64,000 nt of DNA from Nymphaea colorata. Taxonomy: Eukaryota > Streptophyta > Magnoliopsida > Nymphaeales > Nymphaeaceae. The stretch lies in the NCBI RefSeq assembly GCF_008831285.2, contig NC_045141.1, forward strand, positions 10,464,106 through 10,528,105. The letters run 5' to 3'. Below the pieces are notes generated by a model. The model made no database searches. It was not told the DNA's origin and was given only the letters and a program-made list of their open reading frames with translations. Below, in pieces: positions 1 to 13,322 of the stretch (its first letter is position 1; each line of letters starts with the position of its first letter). The translations under genes were made by a program, and so were the position numbers.

Positions 1-351
1 GGCAACTCCATCTGTGTGGTCAACCAGTACGACGATCTGGGGTTCATGGATCTCAGAAGCAACGGAGGAAGCGTCAGGTGGAGCACGAGGAGCAGGCTGC
101 TGAAGATGGGCAACGCCGATGAGAGGTGCTACCCAAAGCTGGCTACCCATGGGGGGCAGCTCTTTGCATCCACCAACGACAGCATCTCAGTTTTCTGTGG
201 GCCGGATTGGGTTCTTACCTCACGGCTGAGGAGAAGCCATGGAGGATCAATCTGCGATTTCTCCATTGGTGGGGATCGTCTCTTTGTTCTCCACAATGAA
301 GAGGATGTGTTCGACGTGTGGGAGACTCCTCCCTTGAGAGCTCTGTCATGA
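1..351 (+). CDS. BTB/POZ (KCTD-like) domain protein, 3' end only
   Basis: The reading frame is open from the first base and ends at TGA 349-351, so this is the last 116 codons of a gene that starts outside the window. The translation contains NSICVVNQYDDLGFMDLRS, SISVFCGPDWVLTSRLRRS and GGSICDFSIGGDRLF and ends near FDVWETPP. I recognise this as the C-terminal beta-propeller-like (WD40/YVTN-type) part of the plant BTB/POZ proteins related to Arabidopsis At2g24240 and At4g30940, which are thought to act as potassium-channel-tetramerisation-type BTB adaptors, possibly for CUL3 ligases. The BTB domain itself lies outside the window. The gene converges tail to tail with FAD6. The identity is from remembered family sequence; the exact role is unknown. 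Confidence 0.88.
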   Translation, partial: GNSICVVNQYDDLGFMDLRSNGGSVRWSTRSRLLKMGNADERCYPKLATHGGQLFASTNDSISVFCGPDWVLTSRLRRSHGGSICDFSIGGDRLFVLHNEEDVFDVWETPPLRALS

Positions 352-1812
352 CAGCTGCCTTATCATCTTCCTCTTCTTTCAGGAATTAATGATTTGGGGG
401 AGCTGAATGATGTTCCTCTTGTAATTGCATGTTCTTGTAACTTTCACAGTTGGTAAGCATAGACATGTAGCTTCTTTTTTTTTTCACCCTGCTGTAGCCA
501 AAAGGAGAACAGGTGCAGATGCTTGGGTTTTTACACAATGAGCTAGAGTTGTAATTCAGGAATGATCATGTAACTATGAATGGATTTGTGGAAGGCTTGT
601 TTGGCATTTAATAGCATCTTCATTTTTTTCCGCCCCTTGTTTCCTTCTGCTTCTTAGTTTGTCCAAACAGGAGGATGAATCTGGATGCTTACAAATAACC
701 AGACGATCGTAAAGGACCGTGTACACAACAAAGAGAAAATAACTGGTACCTGTCTGACACTTATCAGTGGACCAACCAATTCTTTTTCATTTTTCTTTTC
801 CTTCCTAGAGATTGCCGTTTGTCACAGGTAGGCTGCTACCTGTCTGCTTGCTTTATCATGTTTTACTGAAGCAGGTGCAGACGGTCCAAAAAACAATGTT
901 ATTCGCAAAACTAGTGTGACTATTATTAAATTATTTGATACGCGTAAGCTTCTCTCTCTCTGTGCGTGTTCGTCGAAGAGAGAAGCTGTCCTTGGGCATC
1001 ACGACCTCCAAACAACCGATTTGTGGAAACTGCATCAGATCTCCAGGTGCCTAGCAGAAAGTCTCAACTGTTTTGGGACTGCCAATCAATCACAGAACAA
1101 CGTGCAGCGGCGCCCGGACTTCTGCTCGCTTCCATTTCCGTGACATTTTTGTTGGTCCATTTCTCTGAGCTGGCAAAGGGGATCTTGCAACCGTGATATT
1201 GAAGTTTAAAGCCCAAGCACTCATCTGCAAGAAGAGTTGCGGGTTAATGGGCAGGGATACAAGCCTTCTCTACGAGTACCATTAAATTAACGGTTGAATT
1301 GCATGTGTCAGACGTGTACATTTTATGGCATCGCTCAGTGATAAAAAATGACAAATTTTGGTGAATTAGGAAAAGGGAAACACCTTCACATTAGACCAAA
1401 TAACTGGCATGTTAACATGCTTCCATGATGAAACTTAATTAAAATGTCCCAGAACTTGGAAATTTATATGGCATTGGCAAAATCCTGGATATCAGCTTGT
1501 ATTTGATCCCAACTGAATGCACTCGGCATTTGCAAAATCTTGGATATAAGCTTGTCTTTGTCCCAACTGACTGTGTTCTTGCAACCTTACTCAAGCATGG
1601 CAGAGCATACAGGGAAAAAATGTAAAAAGTCACGTGTCCCTAGTACATCATAGAGTGAGAAGATATTGCTTCCTACTGCTTAGCTGTTTACAAACATCTG
1701 CCATAGGTCTGACGATGGAACGGATGCAACAATTGATGGAGAAAGACTTGGCGTGTTTCTTTACTTGCATGAAAATCCCCTTCGTGCTGCAAGCCTTCTC
1801 GAAAATATGCTA

Positions 1813-1850
<38 letters not shown>

Positions 1851-1902
1851 AAGTTGAACCAATCTGCCGGGGGCAAATTCAATTAATTCAAAGTACTTTC
1901 GT
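352..1902. other. Intergenic region between BTB gene and FAD6 (3' UTRs of both)
   Basis: This stretch should hold the 3' UTR of the BTB gene (T-rich from about 360 to 650) and the 3' UTR of the minus-strand FAD6 gene (below 1903). A (GA)n microsatellite lies at about 1817-1849. I see no supported gene; the short open frames at 916-1200 and 1634-1882 have no recognisable content. Confidence 0.6.
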
Positions 1903-4900
1903 CTAACTGAATTCAGGCATGAACTTTCTCAAGAATGTAATGGGTTGGGAATCTTCGGGTGCAACTTCATCAAAGGGAACATAATTGTGATCTTGATCGT
2001 ATATGTGGCATATTGTCATTATGGTCTTCATTAGTCGCCAGTTCCAAGTAGCCTCGTTCATATGCTACTCATCAAGAATCACCAAAGAGGAAAAAGCATC
2101 AGAATTGGGAAACAAGAAAGATGGAGAAAGTAAAGGTGACAGATTTTGAACGTACCGTGCCCCAACTTTCTTTCAGCGTCTGGTGAGCAGCCCTCAGATT
2201 GTAGTTGGGTATCCTTGGGGATATATGATGTGGTATGTGAACATTGATATCATGACAGAGAATCTCTACCCTGCATATGAGTGGTTGAGCAAGAAAGTAA
2301 GGGCCTTTGCCATTCAAGATAAAAAGAAAAGTTTCAACAAAAGGATTTCCCTGTACGATTGATAGAAAAAGGAAATAAAAGTAAAAAAATTGTTCCATGT
2401 TTGATTCGCTCCAAAGAAACAAAAGAAGGAAGTGAAGGAGGTTTTACCCGAATATGGATAGACAAAATTTTTCCCACCAGTAGGGAAAAAGGTTTTGCCG
2501 AGAAAACTGATTTAAAAATAAGTGGCCAATAGCAAAAGTTTTGCCTCGCTTCATAGAACATTAGAAAGAAAAAAAAAGGAAAAAGAAAAGGAAAGTGGTA
2601 CTGATCGCTTAGAGCAAATGTTTATCAACACAAAAGGTTTTTCAATTATCAAAGGCCTAAGAGACGGTTCAAAATTCTTACTCTACTATGGTTCAGTTGA
2701 CGTGGATTTATGCATGTATGCACACACAAAAACATATTTTGAAAATTTTACTTTTACATCCATAGGCAGATTCCCTACACTTGCTGCATTCTTGCTGCCT
2801 TTATTAGTTACCAAACTGAAGGACCTCTAGTGTATCTTCGGCAGTATCACAAATTTTTAGCTAATCCTTTCAGCAGGCTAGTCTTTTCACTGGAGAAGGA
2901 AAACAAGCAGGATGGATAAAAATGCAAAGAAAATGCGGTTCTGTTCCTCTAACAGCAATGTTGTATTGAAGGGTAAAATCCCAGACAATATCACTAGAAA
3001 GCAATAATTTAGGTCGTTGTGCCTCTCCTTTTAAGAACATTAACCTAAGGAGCAATAGCTTTCTCCCTTCATTGGGAACATGAGTGGATGAGCTGCACAC
3101 TAACATTCCAATACAACCTCCATCAGAAAATTGAAGGCTAACCAAGAATGTGACAACTCACCGTTCCTACCTTAGAAAAAATCATTCCAAATGCTAAACA
3201 ATTTCGTACAAGATGCCTGTGATTTAAAACTCATAAAAGGACTTGCAGGGTGTCCTACACAAGAAGGTAGACTAGACAAAAAAAAAAAAAAATTTTAGCC
3301 TTTATAAGTCTGCCAAGAAGATTGAACCACTACAGGGACCCCAAACTAGATAACCATCAAAGTTCACTACTTGGAGTCAGGATTAAGTTTGTGGATTGTC
3401 TAACTAACGCCTGAGCTTAGCATTGACCATCATGGACCGACTCAAAATTGACTCTCGGCTTGGGATAACTGCTCAGATTCGTTCTGGGACATTGATCCAA
3501 ATTTCCTAAATATGCCCAACTAGAATAAATATATTAAAACATTAAAAAATAATATAATAACAATATTATGTTAATAATATATGAAAGCTGATTTGTTTCC
3601 TATTTCAGACTAGTCACTGCTGGCATTGCCAAATTCGAGTGCAAACTTCTTCTGTATAGATAATTTTTCTGAAGTGAAAACTTCTCAAATTCAACCAGCT
3701 GGGTTGAGCCAGGTCAAGTAACCAACATAATCCATAACATACTGGATTCAGCCCAGTGCTTGTAGGAACAATCCAAGCTTGGCTTGACCCTATCAAGGTT
3801 GGCCTGGGTGGATTTGGACAGGCTAGACCCAGTTCAAACCTGGCCTTTGCAAAGCAGTCATCAGGGACCAAGGGTGACTAACACTGTGTAATGTGTTCAG
3901 AGAAAGAGCTCCACGCGAAGGAGATAGCCATGAAGTGCCAATAGCAAAGTGTGTCCTGCAGAGTATTGACCAAGAATGAATTGGCACTAAGATTTATAGT
4001 GGAAGGAGTCCATGAAGATGAAAGAATATCCTCTGAGCAACAATAAGCAGCATGAGAGGAGGAAGGAGAGGAAGCGGCTGATGTTTGGGGGTTGCATGAG
4101 GGGTTAGGTTGGAAGATGCAATGTTGTTGCGTATGAGATCAAATGAAAAAAATTGAAGGGGAGAAAAAGAAAATGTAGGCCTAATTATGCCATAAATGAA
4201 AAAGGTTAAAGTAGAATCAGGAGGAAAATTAGGGAGGATCAAAGTGGACAACTGACACACAATTGAGAGGAAGAGGTGAATGGATAAGCAGCTCAGTAAA
4301 AAAGGTGAAGTAGATCCAAGAGCAGTAAGTTGGAAGGAGAGTCGATGCCTGACAGGCTACAATGCCAAATTAGAGGGCATTTGATTCCTCCTCTGTGGGG
4401 TGCCAAGAACAGAATGTCCAGTTCCTAGCATTCCAAGAACAAGAAGAACAATTGTGGCCCCAAGAGGACCCCATGTTTGACATAGGCAGTGACCTCTGAA
4501 TGCCAAAATGGCACTCAACAGGACCTGTGTCCTACATTTGTATTGGCAGTTGATCCATGGCGAACACACGTCCACAGATGCATAAGTTGCATGACAAATG
4601 CATCTTAAGGATGCAGCAAAGAGCATTAGTCATACACGACATAGAGGAACAGTTTAGTGCATGAGAAGCTCAAGATAGACGAGGTTATGGCTCCAAGAAT
4701 ATGTGGGGAAATGGACTTGGAATAAGAATCTATATAACCTAATAATGCAGACTGCAAAGGAAAAATGATGAAAAATGATGGCAGGTAGCGTCTCTTGAAG
4801 CAGTGAAGGATGAAAGAGAAGCCAATAGATGAACAAAGATAGGGAATCTATTGCTGTAAAACCAGAAAAAGGACAACACAAAGGTGTTTGCTAGGAAAGC

Positions 4901-5596
4901 AAAAACAAAAGGTCAAGGAAGAACAGAAAGGTGATAGCATCTGATGTAGAGGAACCTACTTGCCCACCTTGAAGTCTGGAATGAAAGTGGCACCTTCTAA
5001 AAAAAGCAACTGAACCAACATTTGTCAGGGCATTTTCAAATGCCTCCAAAACTACCTTAAGCATCGAACTACTATGCACAAATTACGGTTGCTCATGTCA
5101 AGAGGACTACTGCAGTGGACACAATTTCCATTCTATTAAATTTGAAAATCTCAAAAAAATAGCAACACCAATCACGTGCGAGCTGGGGTGGAGGGACCCT
5201 TCTTGAGCAGAGTCAGATGTTTGTTGCCAATGCAGAAAGGCCAAGAAACATTTCTGTCTTTCAACAGAGGAAAAAGGATAGAAAGGAGGCATGGTTACCA
5301 TTTGCAACTGATTCCTTGCCAAGCAAGTGTAAAAAGCTGCACATTTTAGAGGACTGAAGGGATCTATCAAAAGTACAGTTGGAAATAACTCATAATAGCC
5401 AAAAGAAAAAAATTATGGGATGGATGAAAGTTTTAAAACACCTCCCTTCGCTGGAATAAAAAAAAAGATAGCATCTAGCTGTTAATGCCAGAAGCAAAGT
5501 GACCAAGATTGACGAGTATGGGGTTCGAGACAAGTGAAACAGAATGCCTAGGACATAAGGCTGTAGACTAAGGAAAGAAACCAGAAAGAGAGAGAA

Positions 5597-5636
<40 letters not shown>

Positions 5637-8600
5637 TATTCAGATGGAAGACTTAGATGAGCTTGGTTACTCTATTAAATGAGTTATTGGATGCAGATGG
5701 TGTTCATCAATTGGAAAACAGAATACTGGACGGAAGTTGTCTTCAGCTATTAAACTACCAAGCCAAAAATTCAAAATATCACCCAGGGTATTGTTTTGAG
5801 GTGATATTTCAAAAACATTGCATACAGAGAAATACAGAAGATTCAGTTCAGGCGTTATTTTCTGACAAGTAACAACCTAAAAGCTTTGGTAATATTTGTT
5901 AACGCCATGACTGGCAGTTGACTCCGAAATTGTAACCATGATATATCAGCCAATAAGTCATATAAAAGCAATAACAGTACAATGAAGGACAAAAAAATGA
6001 ATGCTCGAATGCAACCACTAGTCTCAGCTGAAAAAGTAACAGAATAGACAAAAGAGGCTACAGAAAATAAGAAAGCATTCTCACCAACGAGGATAATTGC
6101 AGTGAACCGTTCCTCCAAGCTGGGCTTGAGCTGCATTCCACTCGTCAGAAGTTTTAAAAGGTATATGAGGAGCTGTGTGATGAACCATTGTAAATGTGCT
6201 CATCTGAAGGTCAAAAGCAGATCACATGAATATGAAGGTTGACATCTTATGTTCTAGTTAATAGGAAGGAAGTGATTCAAAAATGCTTTCAAATTCACTA
6301 TAGGAGATATGCACATGCCATCAAAACAATGATGAACACAATTTCTGAATGAATGACATACCCAAAAGTGATAACCAAGCCAAGGCATCAACCAGAACTT
6401 GATCCATCCTGTGATCCCAGAGGCCCAAATAATCAAAGGCCACCCGATTGCCATGAATGCAAAGACACATGCCAAGCTTATTTTCACCCTTTTAATCTCA
6501 CTAGGTCTGAACTTCTTCAAATCAAAATGCCACACTAGCCTGGAATAACCATAAGCATGAATTACGAGTTAGGTGAAAAGACCAGATTGAAGGAATCAAA
6601 CAGCATGCCAAAAACAAGGCTCACAAAATAGTGGCAGAGCATCATGGTAATAGATTGCATCTTCCATTCATTAACGAGTAGTAAAGCATGCTAAACACTC
6701 AAAAAGAAAAGGTCAACAATTGGTACCAGTGAGCAATTGACATCCATGGACGGAAGGGACCATATCCTGCTATTATTGACTTCCGCAACAAGTCAGAAGT
6801 TTCAAACTCCTCCTTCCAAACAGGGTGCCATGCAGTATCTTCAGACAACCTGACGGAAAAACAACTTGTCAAACTAGATCAATTTGGATTCAGCGTCTCA
6901 TGAATAATTGAAACCACAGTCCAGGAAAAGGTCAAAGCCATGTTGATTGATAAGCATCAGACATTACAAAGAACCAGTGGACTGAAACTAATGTAACTGA
7001 CTGACAGCTACTAGAGAATGTGTTGAACCAATACAAACAACAAAATTTCAACTATAAGAAGCAAATTTCCTAGGCATGCGAAAAGAGGCCAGAAGATCAG
7101 TCCCTTGTATAGGTGGTTGAAGCTTTGAGCTCATAAACTAGTACGACACTTGGCAGCAGAATAGTCTTGCGTTCAGTTTTACCAATTTTCACACCCTACA
7201 ATAACATTCATTTCAAATTACCATGGTTTTCTACAAAAAATATGACTAGTTAACAAAACCAATGTCTTCCTATCTCACATAGGATGGGTTCAGGGCAAAC
7301 ACAAGTGCAGAGGATAAATATGCACTAAGAAAGACTAGCATACCAAATGATAGACTATCCCCTGTGCATTAACTACAAACAAAAAATGGAAAATGTATGA
7401 CGATGTAGTAGAACTAATTGACAATTCAAAGTGATTCAAACGAAACATTTCCTAGAGTAAATGCTGGACTATATTGGTCCTGAGTGATCTAACAAAACCA
7501 AGTTTTCCTATATCACATAGGATGGGTTCAGGGCAAACACAAGTGCAGAGGATAAATATGCACTAGGAAAGACTAGCATACCAAATGATAGACTATCACC
7601 TGTGTATTAACTACAAAAAAAAAATGGAAAATGTACGACGATGTAGTAGAACTAATTGACAATTCAAACGAAACATTTCCTGGAGTAAATGCTGGAGTAT
7701 ATTGGCCCTGAGTGATCTAACAAAACCAAGTCTTCCTATATCACATAGGATGGGTTCAGGGTAAACACAAGTGCAGAGGATAATTATGTGCTAAGAAAGA
7801 CTAGTATACCAAAATGATAGACAATTCCTTGTGCATCAACTACAAACAAAAAATGGAAAATGTACGACGATGTAGTAGAACTAACCGACAATTCAAACGA
7901 AACATTTACTGGAGTAAATACCGGAGTATATTGGTCCTGAGTGAACGTTTCATGTTTCAAGATCTGGTATTTATATAGATGAAACATAGGACAGGAGCTG
8001 ATAGGCCCATGTTAACATAGGCATCTTCATGTCTGTCACTGTTATTACCAGATTTCAGGCTTGTTGGTCATGGTGATTCATTAACTACAGGTTCAAGTGG
8101 AGGTCAAACGACCTCTTTTGCTGCTTTAAGTACATAAAAGTTTTCCTTGGACTTATATCTTCTTCCTTCTATATAATATATGATGTGTTTGTATGATATG
8201 TCCACATGAAGCAAGAGGCTTCAACAAGAAACAAAAGATCTCAAGCTCATACCCTCTTACACAGACATGTACACTTGGGGAGACAGTAGACGCGCATGCA
8301 AACACAAACAGAAAGTTAAAGTTCATCCTTTTAGCAGTTATTTAAGATGAAGCAATACACATACATAGATAGTAAAAAGAAATGATAAGACGATACCAAC
8401 TTGATTGCTGTGTAAAACAAGACAGGAGTTATGTATTTGCACAAGTGGGTGTATATGCTGCATAGAAATTTCAGAGGAAGGGAGATGGACCAGGGGAAGA
8501 CTAGATTCATCATGCACTAATATTTATTATTTTATTACCTTTAGCACTTGAAAATATTATATAAAGATGACAGCCATTACTTTTAAGCTGCCCAAGATAA

Positions 8601-11196
8601 TCTTGCAAACTGATAAAAGTATGCACCAGACTATACTAAAACTGTAATTCCCAATATCACCAGAACCTTCTCAAAGAAAGTGTATCAGTTGCAAATCAAG
8701 GCAATATCCTGAAAGCCACACAAGGTGTAACATAGTAATTTAGCTGGTAAAATTAGAGGTAAGCCTCATAAACTGCATGGCTTATATTTCGTCCTACACA
8801 GAGTATGTGGTCGCAGCTCTCTCCTCTCATGGATCTCTTCACGGTAAACATTATTCAAATTTAACTGTGTAAAATTAGTGCTTCAAGGTTCTGAATCAAT
8901 ATAACATCTGGCAGTTAAAAGACTCTGCTACAAGAATGTCAAAATTAATATTAGCACAACTCAGAAAACAGAGAAATAGATACTCACATGTTAGTTTTTG
9001 CATGATGCCTGTCATGTTTGAAGCGCCATGGCTCATAAGGATATATGAGGGGCAAAAAGGCTAGAGTTCCAACAATATCTTCCACCATTTTGTTCTTCGA
9101 AAATGACTTATGCGCACAATCATGGCCTATGACAAAAAACTGGAAAAAGAAGAAAGGAAATTTGTATAAAACTACCGAAAATAAAAAAATTATGTTGCTT
9201 CTGAAGAAAAAGGAAAAGTCGCTTACTCCCGTTACTGCAGTGCCAGTCCATGCCCAAGCTAGAGGAAGCAAGTACCATGGTGATTTTGCAATCATAAAAA
9301 TTCCCAGAGCATAGGAAGTAACTGATATCAAAACCGATTTCCAAGATTTGTATTCATCAATTTCAAATACCTGAAATAAAATTTGTCAAGCCAATTGACA
9401 CCAAATGAAAAGAAAGGACCCAATAAAACCCAAACAAAGCTCTTCCCAACCTCCTTTGGGAGTGTATCAAGGACATCCTTCAATGTGATATGGTCTGGAA
9501 GTGGTTCCCCAATATTTGTGAAACCATATCTCTCTGCCAAATTTTTCCTATTCTCTACACTGTCCAGATAGGGTGATGAAGCTGGAGCTGCAACTGATAC
9601 TCTGACACAATTTCGCCTCAAGGTCATGGATGCACGATTTTCCATGACATGTTTGTCCAAAAGGCTTCCCCATTTAAGTTTGCCCGTTCCTAAATGCAAA
9701 AATATCATGTCATACGTAAGCAACAAACTGAACTACAGAAAGCTATCTGCAAACACACCGAAGTAAAATGTCATGCAGGAAAAGCAAAAGCCTCCTTAAC
9801 CACTAAGAGAACTAAATAGAAAAAGAAAATTGAACTCGGTGAAATGTCATGCAGGAAAAAGAAAAGCCTGCTTAACCACCTAAGTGAAGAAAAAGAAAAT
9901 GAAACTGAGAGTCGTAAGAATAATGGCTTCTACACTATCATCACTTCCAACTAAAATCATGCTTTATAAAAGGAAGAAAAAGAACGAGCAACTTGAAAGA
10001 CTGGAAAAAAAGACAAAAAACAAGCCAGGGAAAAAATCGTACAACTTGGATTGCGGGTGCAAACCATTTGGTTAGCATGCCGGTTTTCCCTTCCATCGGC
10101 TGTACTGAATTCAATTTCTTATACGATTAATTTGCACCCTTAGCTTGCATAAGTAACAGGTGAAAATCTTAAAGCAAGCCACACTGCATCTCCCTGGGTA
10201 TTCCTCGTTGACCCAGTTTGTCCAATTCTGCATCATTATCACGTATGAAATACAAACTCAAAGCATTCTATTAGTCGTTACCCTCGAGGTTCTCACAAAA
10301 TTTGGTGGCAGTTGCATGCATGATCATTGGCTTAACTAATAAGATATATGTTTTTTTTTCTCTCTGCTCTTCCACTCCTTTTATTTGCTTTATGTCTGTA
10401 ACATCAGGCAGTGAGCACGTTTACAATTAATATGTTTGGAACTTTTAGGTGAAACAGAAGATTTCACAACAGAACCTGATTGTCGCATATTCTGATTCCA
10501 CAGCTTACAGTTCACCAAGGTGCTCTACTTTTCTGTTGGCCAAATCCAATTTTTCGCCTAGAAACATATAATATCTCTATCACTAAGGACATTTTCCAAA
10601 TCTGTTTTCCAACATTGCGATTGAACGCCTACACCAACTCAAACAACAGAAGAAAAAACGGATAAACTCACACACACAGAGAATTGGAGAGAAAAGAAAA
10701 CAATCGACACTCTTTATGTTGCAAACTGCAACTTCGAGCAAGCGTTATACGCTCGTCATTAAAAGAAAAACTGTGGAACAAGTAATGGATTGTCGTTTTT
10801 GGAAGAGGAAATGGGGGAATCACAATAAAAAAAAATTAAAAGGACCGTCCTCTTTCCAGCTGACAGGCACCATTAAGGAGAAAGAAAGGATGGGTTGTAA
10901 TGAAATCGGAAATTAAGGCATTTATCTTTAGAGGAGAAGTTATTTAGTTTTATAAAGATAAGATGTGTCGAGGACAAAGGAAGAAGGAAGAAGAAGAAGA
11001 CCCTTTTCTTACCAGCTGACCTCATTAGATACAGCGGACGTCTGTGCTGAGCTGCCTGAGGACCAGAGCTCTGCATCGCCACAACACCAACCAAGATAAA
11101 ACACAATGTCAGTGGCATTAACAAAAATCATCTCTCTCTCTCTCTCTTACAACTTACCACTGAGTGGAATACACAGCCGGAGAGTCTGGAAGCCAT
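1903..11196 (-). CDS. FAD6: Chloroplast omega-6 fatty acid desaturase FAD6, complete, 10 exons
   Basis: Introduces the omega-6 double bond into 16:1 and 18:1 chains of plastid membrane lipids, using ferredoxin, in the chloroplast envelope. Exons on the minus strand: 11196-11158, 11070-11013, 9689-9451, 9370-9227, 9139-8988, 6849-6727, 6539-6362, 6203-6085, 2270-2156, 2064-1903. They join in phase to 1329 nt (442 aa plus TAG 1905-1903), close to the roughly 448 aa of Arabidopsis FAD6. The start [10 protein letters not shown] opens a plastid transit-like N-terminus. The three histidine boxes are intact: HDCAH at about residues 166-170, HDRHH at 202-206, HIPHH at 362-366. Conserved stretches include [19 protein letters not shown] and [16 protein letters not shown]. 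Long introns are 2 (1.3 kb), 5 (2.1 kb) and 8 (3.8 kb). All junctions are GT-AG; the intron 3 donor, GTTGGG, is weak. Only the transit peptide exons (1-2) are less certain. Confidence 0.96.
2271..6084 (-). other. FAD6 intron 8 (3.8 kb)
   Basis: No exon or transposon domain recognised. It contains AT-rich sequence, a (GA)n microsatellite at about 5586-5634 and a stretch near 3690-3850 rich in GGCTTG/GACCC-type repeats. The short open frames in it have no recognisable content. Confidence 0.6.
7252..7943. repeat. Three-copy tandem repeat (about 230-240 bp unit) in FAD6 intron 5
   Basis: Three head-to-tail copies start at about 7252, 7491 and 7719, giving periods of 239 and 228 bp. Each begins AACAAAACCAA, followed by TCACATAGGATGGGTTCAGG and, further on, GACGATGTAGTAGAACTAA. 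Length differences come from small indels, for example the AGTGATTCAA insertion in copy 1. All copies lie inside intron 5 and do not touch exons. Confidence 0.9.
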
Positions 11197-13099
11197 TTGG
11201 GAGTTTTCAGAGAGAGAAAGAGACAGAGAGAGGTCTTCCCAGCAACTGAGACGGAGTGTTTCAATGACTTGGGAAGACTCTTCTTCTCGCTCCCCTTGAG
11301 CTTCTCCCTCGCCCTTTCCCCCCCTCACTTTGGAGCTCGTCGCCTACAGATGAACGAGAGGCGGAGAGAGCTCTCCCTCTCTCTCCCATTTGTCTTGCTT
11401 CTCCGGGGCCCAGCCTGCCACCATCCCGTGGCGGGCGGCCGTCGAGCTTGGATAGCGGGTCTTCTCCCTCGTCCTCTGCCACGAAAAAAAGACCGCCACG
11501 TGAGATTTCGTGCTGCAGAACTCCAGACCGGACACGACCCACCCGAGCCACTCTCGTGGACCCTTCATTAGTTTTTACCCACAAAACAAAATGAAATTTT
11601 TATGCAGGGAATAACAAAAAATTACCCTTAACTTCGTATTTTCTTTCATTTGTAACCGCTTAAATTAGGTTAAAAACAGTCAGTTAAATTAAATAAATTC
11701 AAGTTTAAACAGATTTTATGTTATATCAGCATGACTGAATGAGTTGACCTCACTTCCCACGTAGGGATGGAAGCAGGTCGCATGTGTTTTTCAAGTTTTT
11801 CTTTAAAGAATCTGTGTAGAACAGAATCCAGATCTAAACACAAGAGATCTTACTAAACCTGCCGACCTGGTACTTTGCTTTTACATGGAGAGGCTGAAGT
11901 TTGGTTGGTGCCTTGCTGGCGGGTTTGGTCAGCGCCAAAAACATTCACATTTTACATATGATTTCTTTACTTTTAAGCGTGGTGGGGCTTTCTGTGATTG
12001 CGATTTTCCGATTCTTTCATACTTGGTGACCATGTGAATCCGTCTCTCAAGTGTATCAAAGATTATTGTATTTGCATTGGACATATTTTTCCCCTTCCAA
12101 CTTGTTGGTTTTCGTAGGGGAGGACATCCCCGCTTCAATTTTTTTTTTTTAAATTACAAAATGATATTTTGGTTTGTGTCAAAATTTAAAATTTTTAATT
12201 CGACCCTCCAAATGGTAAATTTCTAGCTCCACCCTTGGTTATTACGTAATTGATGTCAAAATGATACATCTACCCAACTCTAGACCTAGAGTGCAGGCGG
12301 GGGCAGTAGGGTTCCCTATCACTAGGCAATGGGTTACTGCCACTATCGCTTTTGCATTTCCAAAATCCTGGATATTTTAGTTTATTCCAAAATGACAACT
12401 AGGGGAGCTGGATTCCACAATCCTGCCTAGGTGGATGGTGCTCCTTCATTTTTACAAGGACGGACTTGCTTGAACTTTCAATGGCGTAAAACTTTGAGGA
12501 TAGAACGCTCACCTCCAATGCCTATGCTTGCTTAAGCTTGTACTGGCCAGTAGATGGAACTTTAACTGCTTTTGGAAGAGTAAAAGCCTAACCCATTGAA
12601 TCAATTTACAAAGTGGGCAGGTTGGGGTTGGTGGCTTGCTTTAAATCCTCTAACTAAAGGTGACTTCAAATTCATTGCCAACATTGTGTTTTACTTTGTG
12701 ATTTTCTTCGGGTTTAAGACGAAACAAGTTGGGAGACTTCTTAGTTGCACTGCAAGTGGTTTTATAACCATGTGAGGACTCATGGTGAATATTATAATTC
12801 ATTAGCAAAAGGAAGATAGTGTCATTAGAAAAATTTGAGATTTTTATAAACTAAGTTGAGAAGTCATCTTTGCCTGCACTTACCCTCCATCTTACGCCTA
12901 GTTTCCACAATGTGTTGTTGTTGTCTGCCTCCTCAACGGGCTTCCAGTCCCTTTCAATTTGATCTGAATTTTCCCTTGGCATGCTTCCCTCCCCTTATGC
13001 TGCAATTTAGTTCCTCAACCATTGCACGCTTCCCAGATAGATGGGCTTCCACCTAAATTTGATCTTACACTTATGGATTCATGCAAATAGGATGTTCCT
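11197..13099. other. FAD6 5' UTR/promoter region and intergenic DNA
   Basis: Immediately upstream of the FAD6 ATG (11196-11194, context CCAAATGG) the DNA is rich in GA/CT tracts up to about 11400, typical of a plant 5' UTR. The GC content then drops. A segment near 12180-12240 reads like the common transposon-end phrase CTAGCTCCACCCTTGGTT, related to stretches near 21360 and 63680. No gene recognised. Confidence 0.5.
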
Positions 13100-13310
13100 G
13101 ACTTCCTAATGAAATTCTCCTACAACCAAGTTCTGCTCAATGAGTTTGGTCGAGCTATTTTGTAGGCTTATCTCTAAGAAGGTTGGTCCCACTCAAGTTC
13201 GCGACTTTAGAGCCATTTCTATTCTAGCACTCCTTGTCATGCCGCTCTTTGCCTTTCACTTGGTGCTGCTTGTGCCCTCTCTTGCTAGTCCCTTCCTAAA
13301 TGGCACCCCC
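13100..13310 (+). mobile_element. LINE (L1-type) reverse transcriptase remnant
   Basis: In two shifted frames the DNA reads NEFGRAIL, then LISKKVGPTQVRDFRAISIL, then LVPSLASPFLNG. This matches the order of the plant L1 reverse transcriptase motif of the type IPKK..DxRDFRPISL followed by LPSLISPFQNAF. Frameshifts make it a dead fragment. It abuts the LTR end of the minus-strand copia remnant at about 13323. Confidence 0.7.
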
Positions 13311-13322
13311 TCCAGATTGCCA

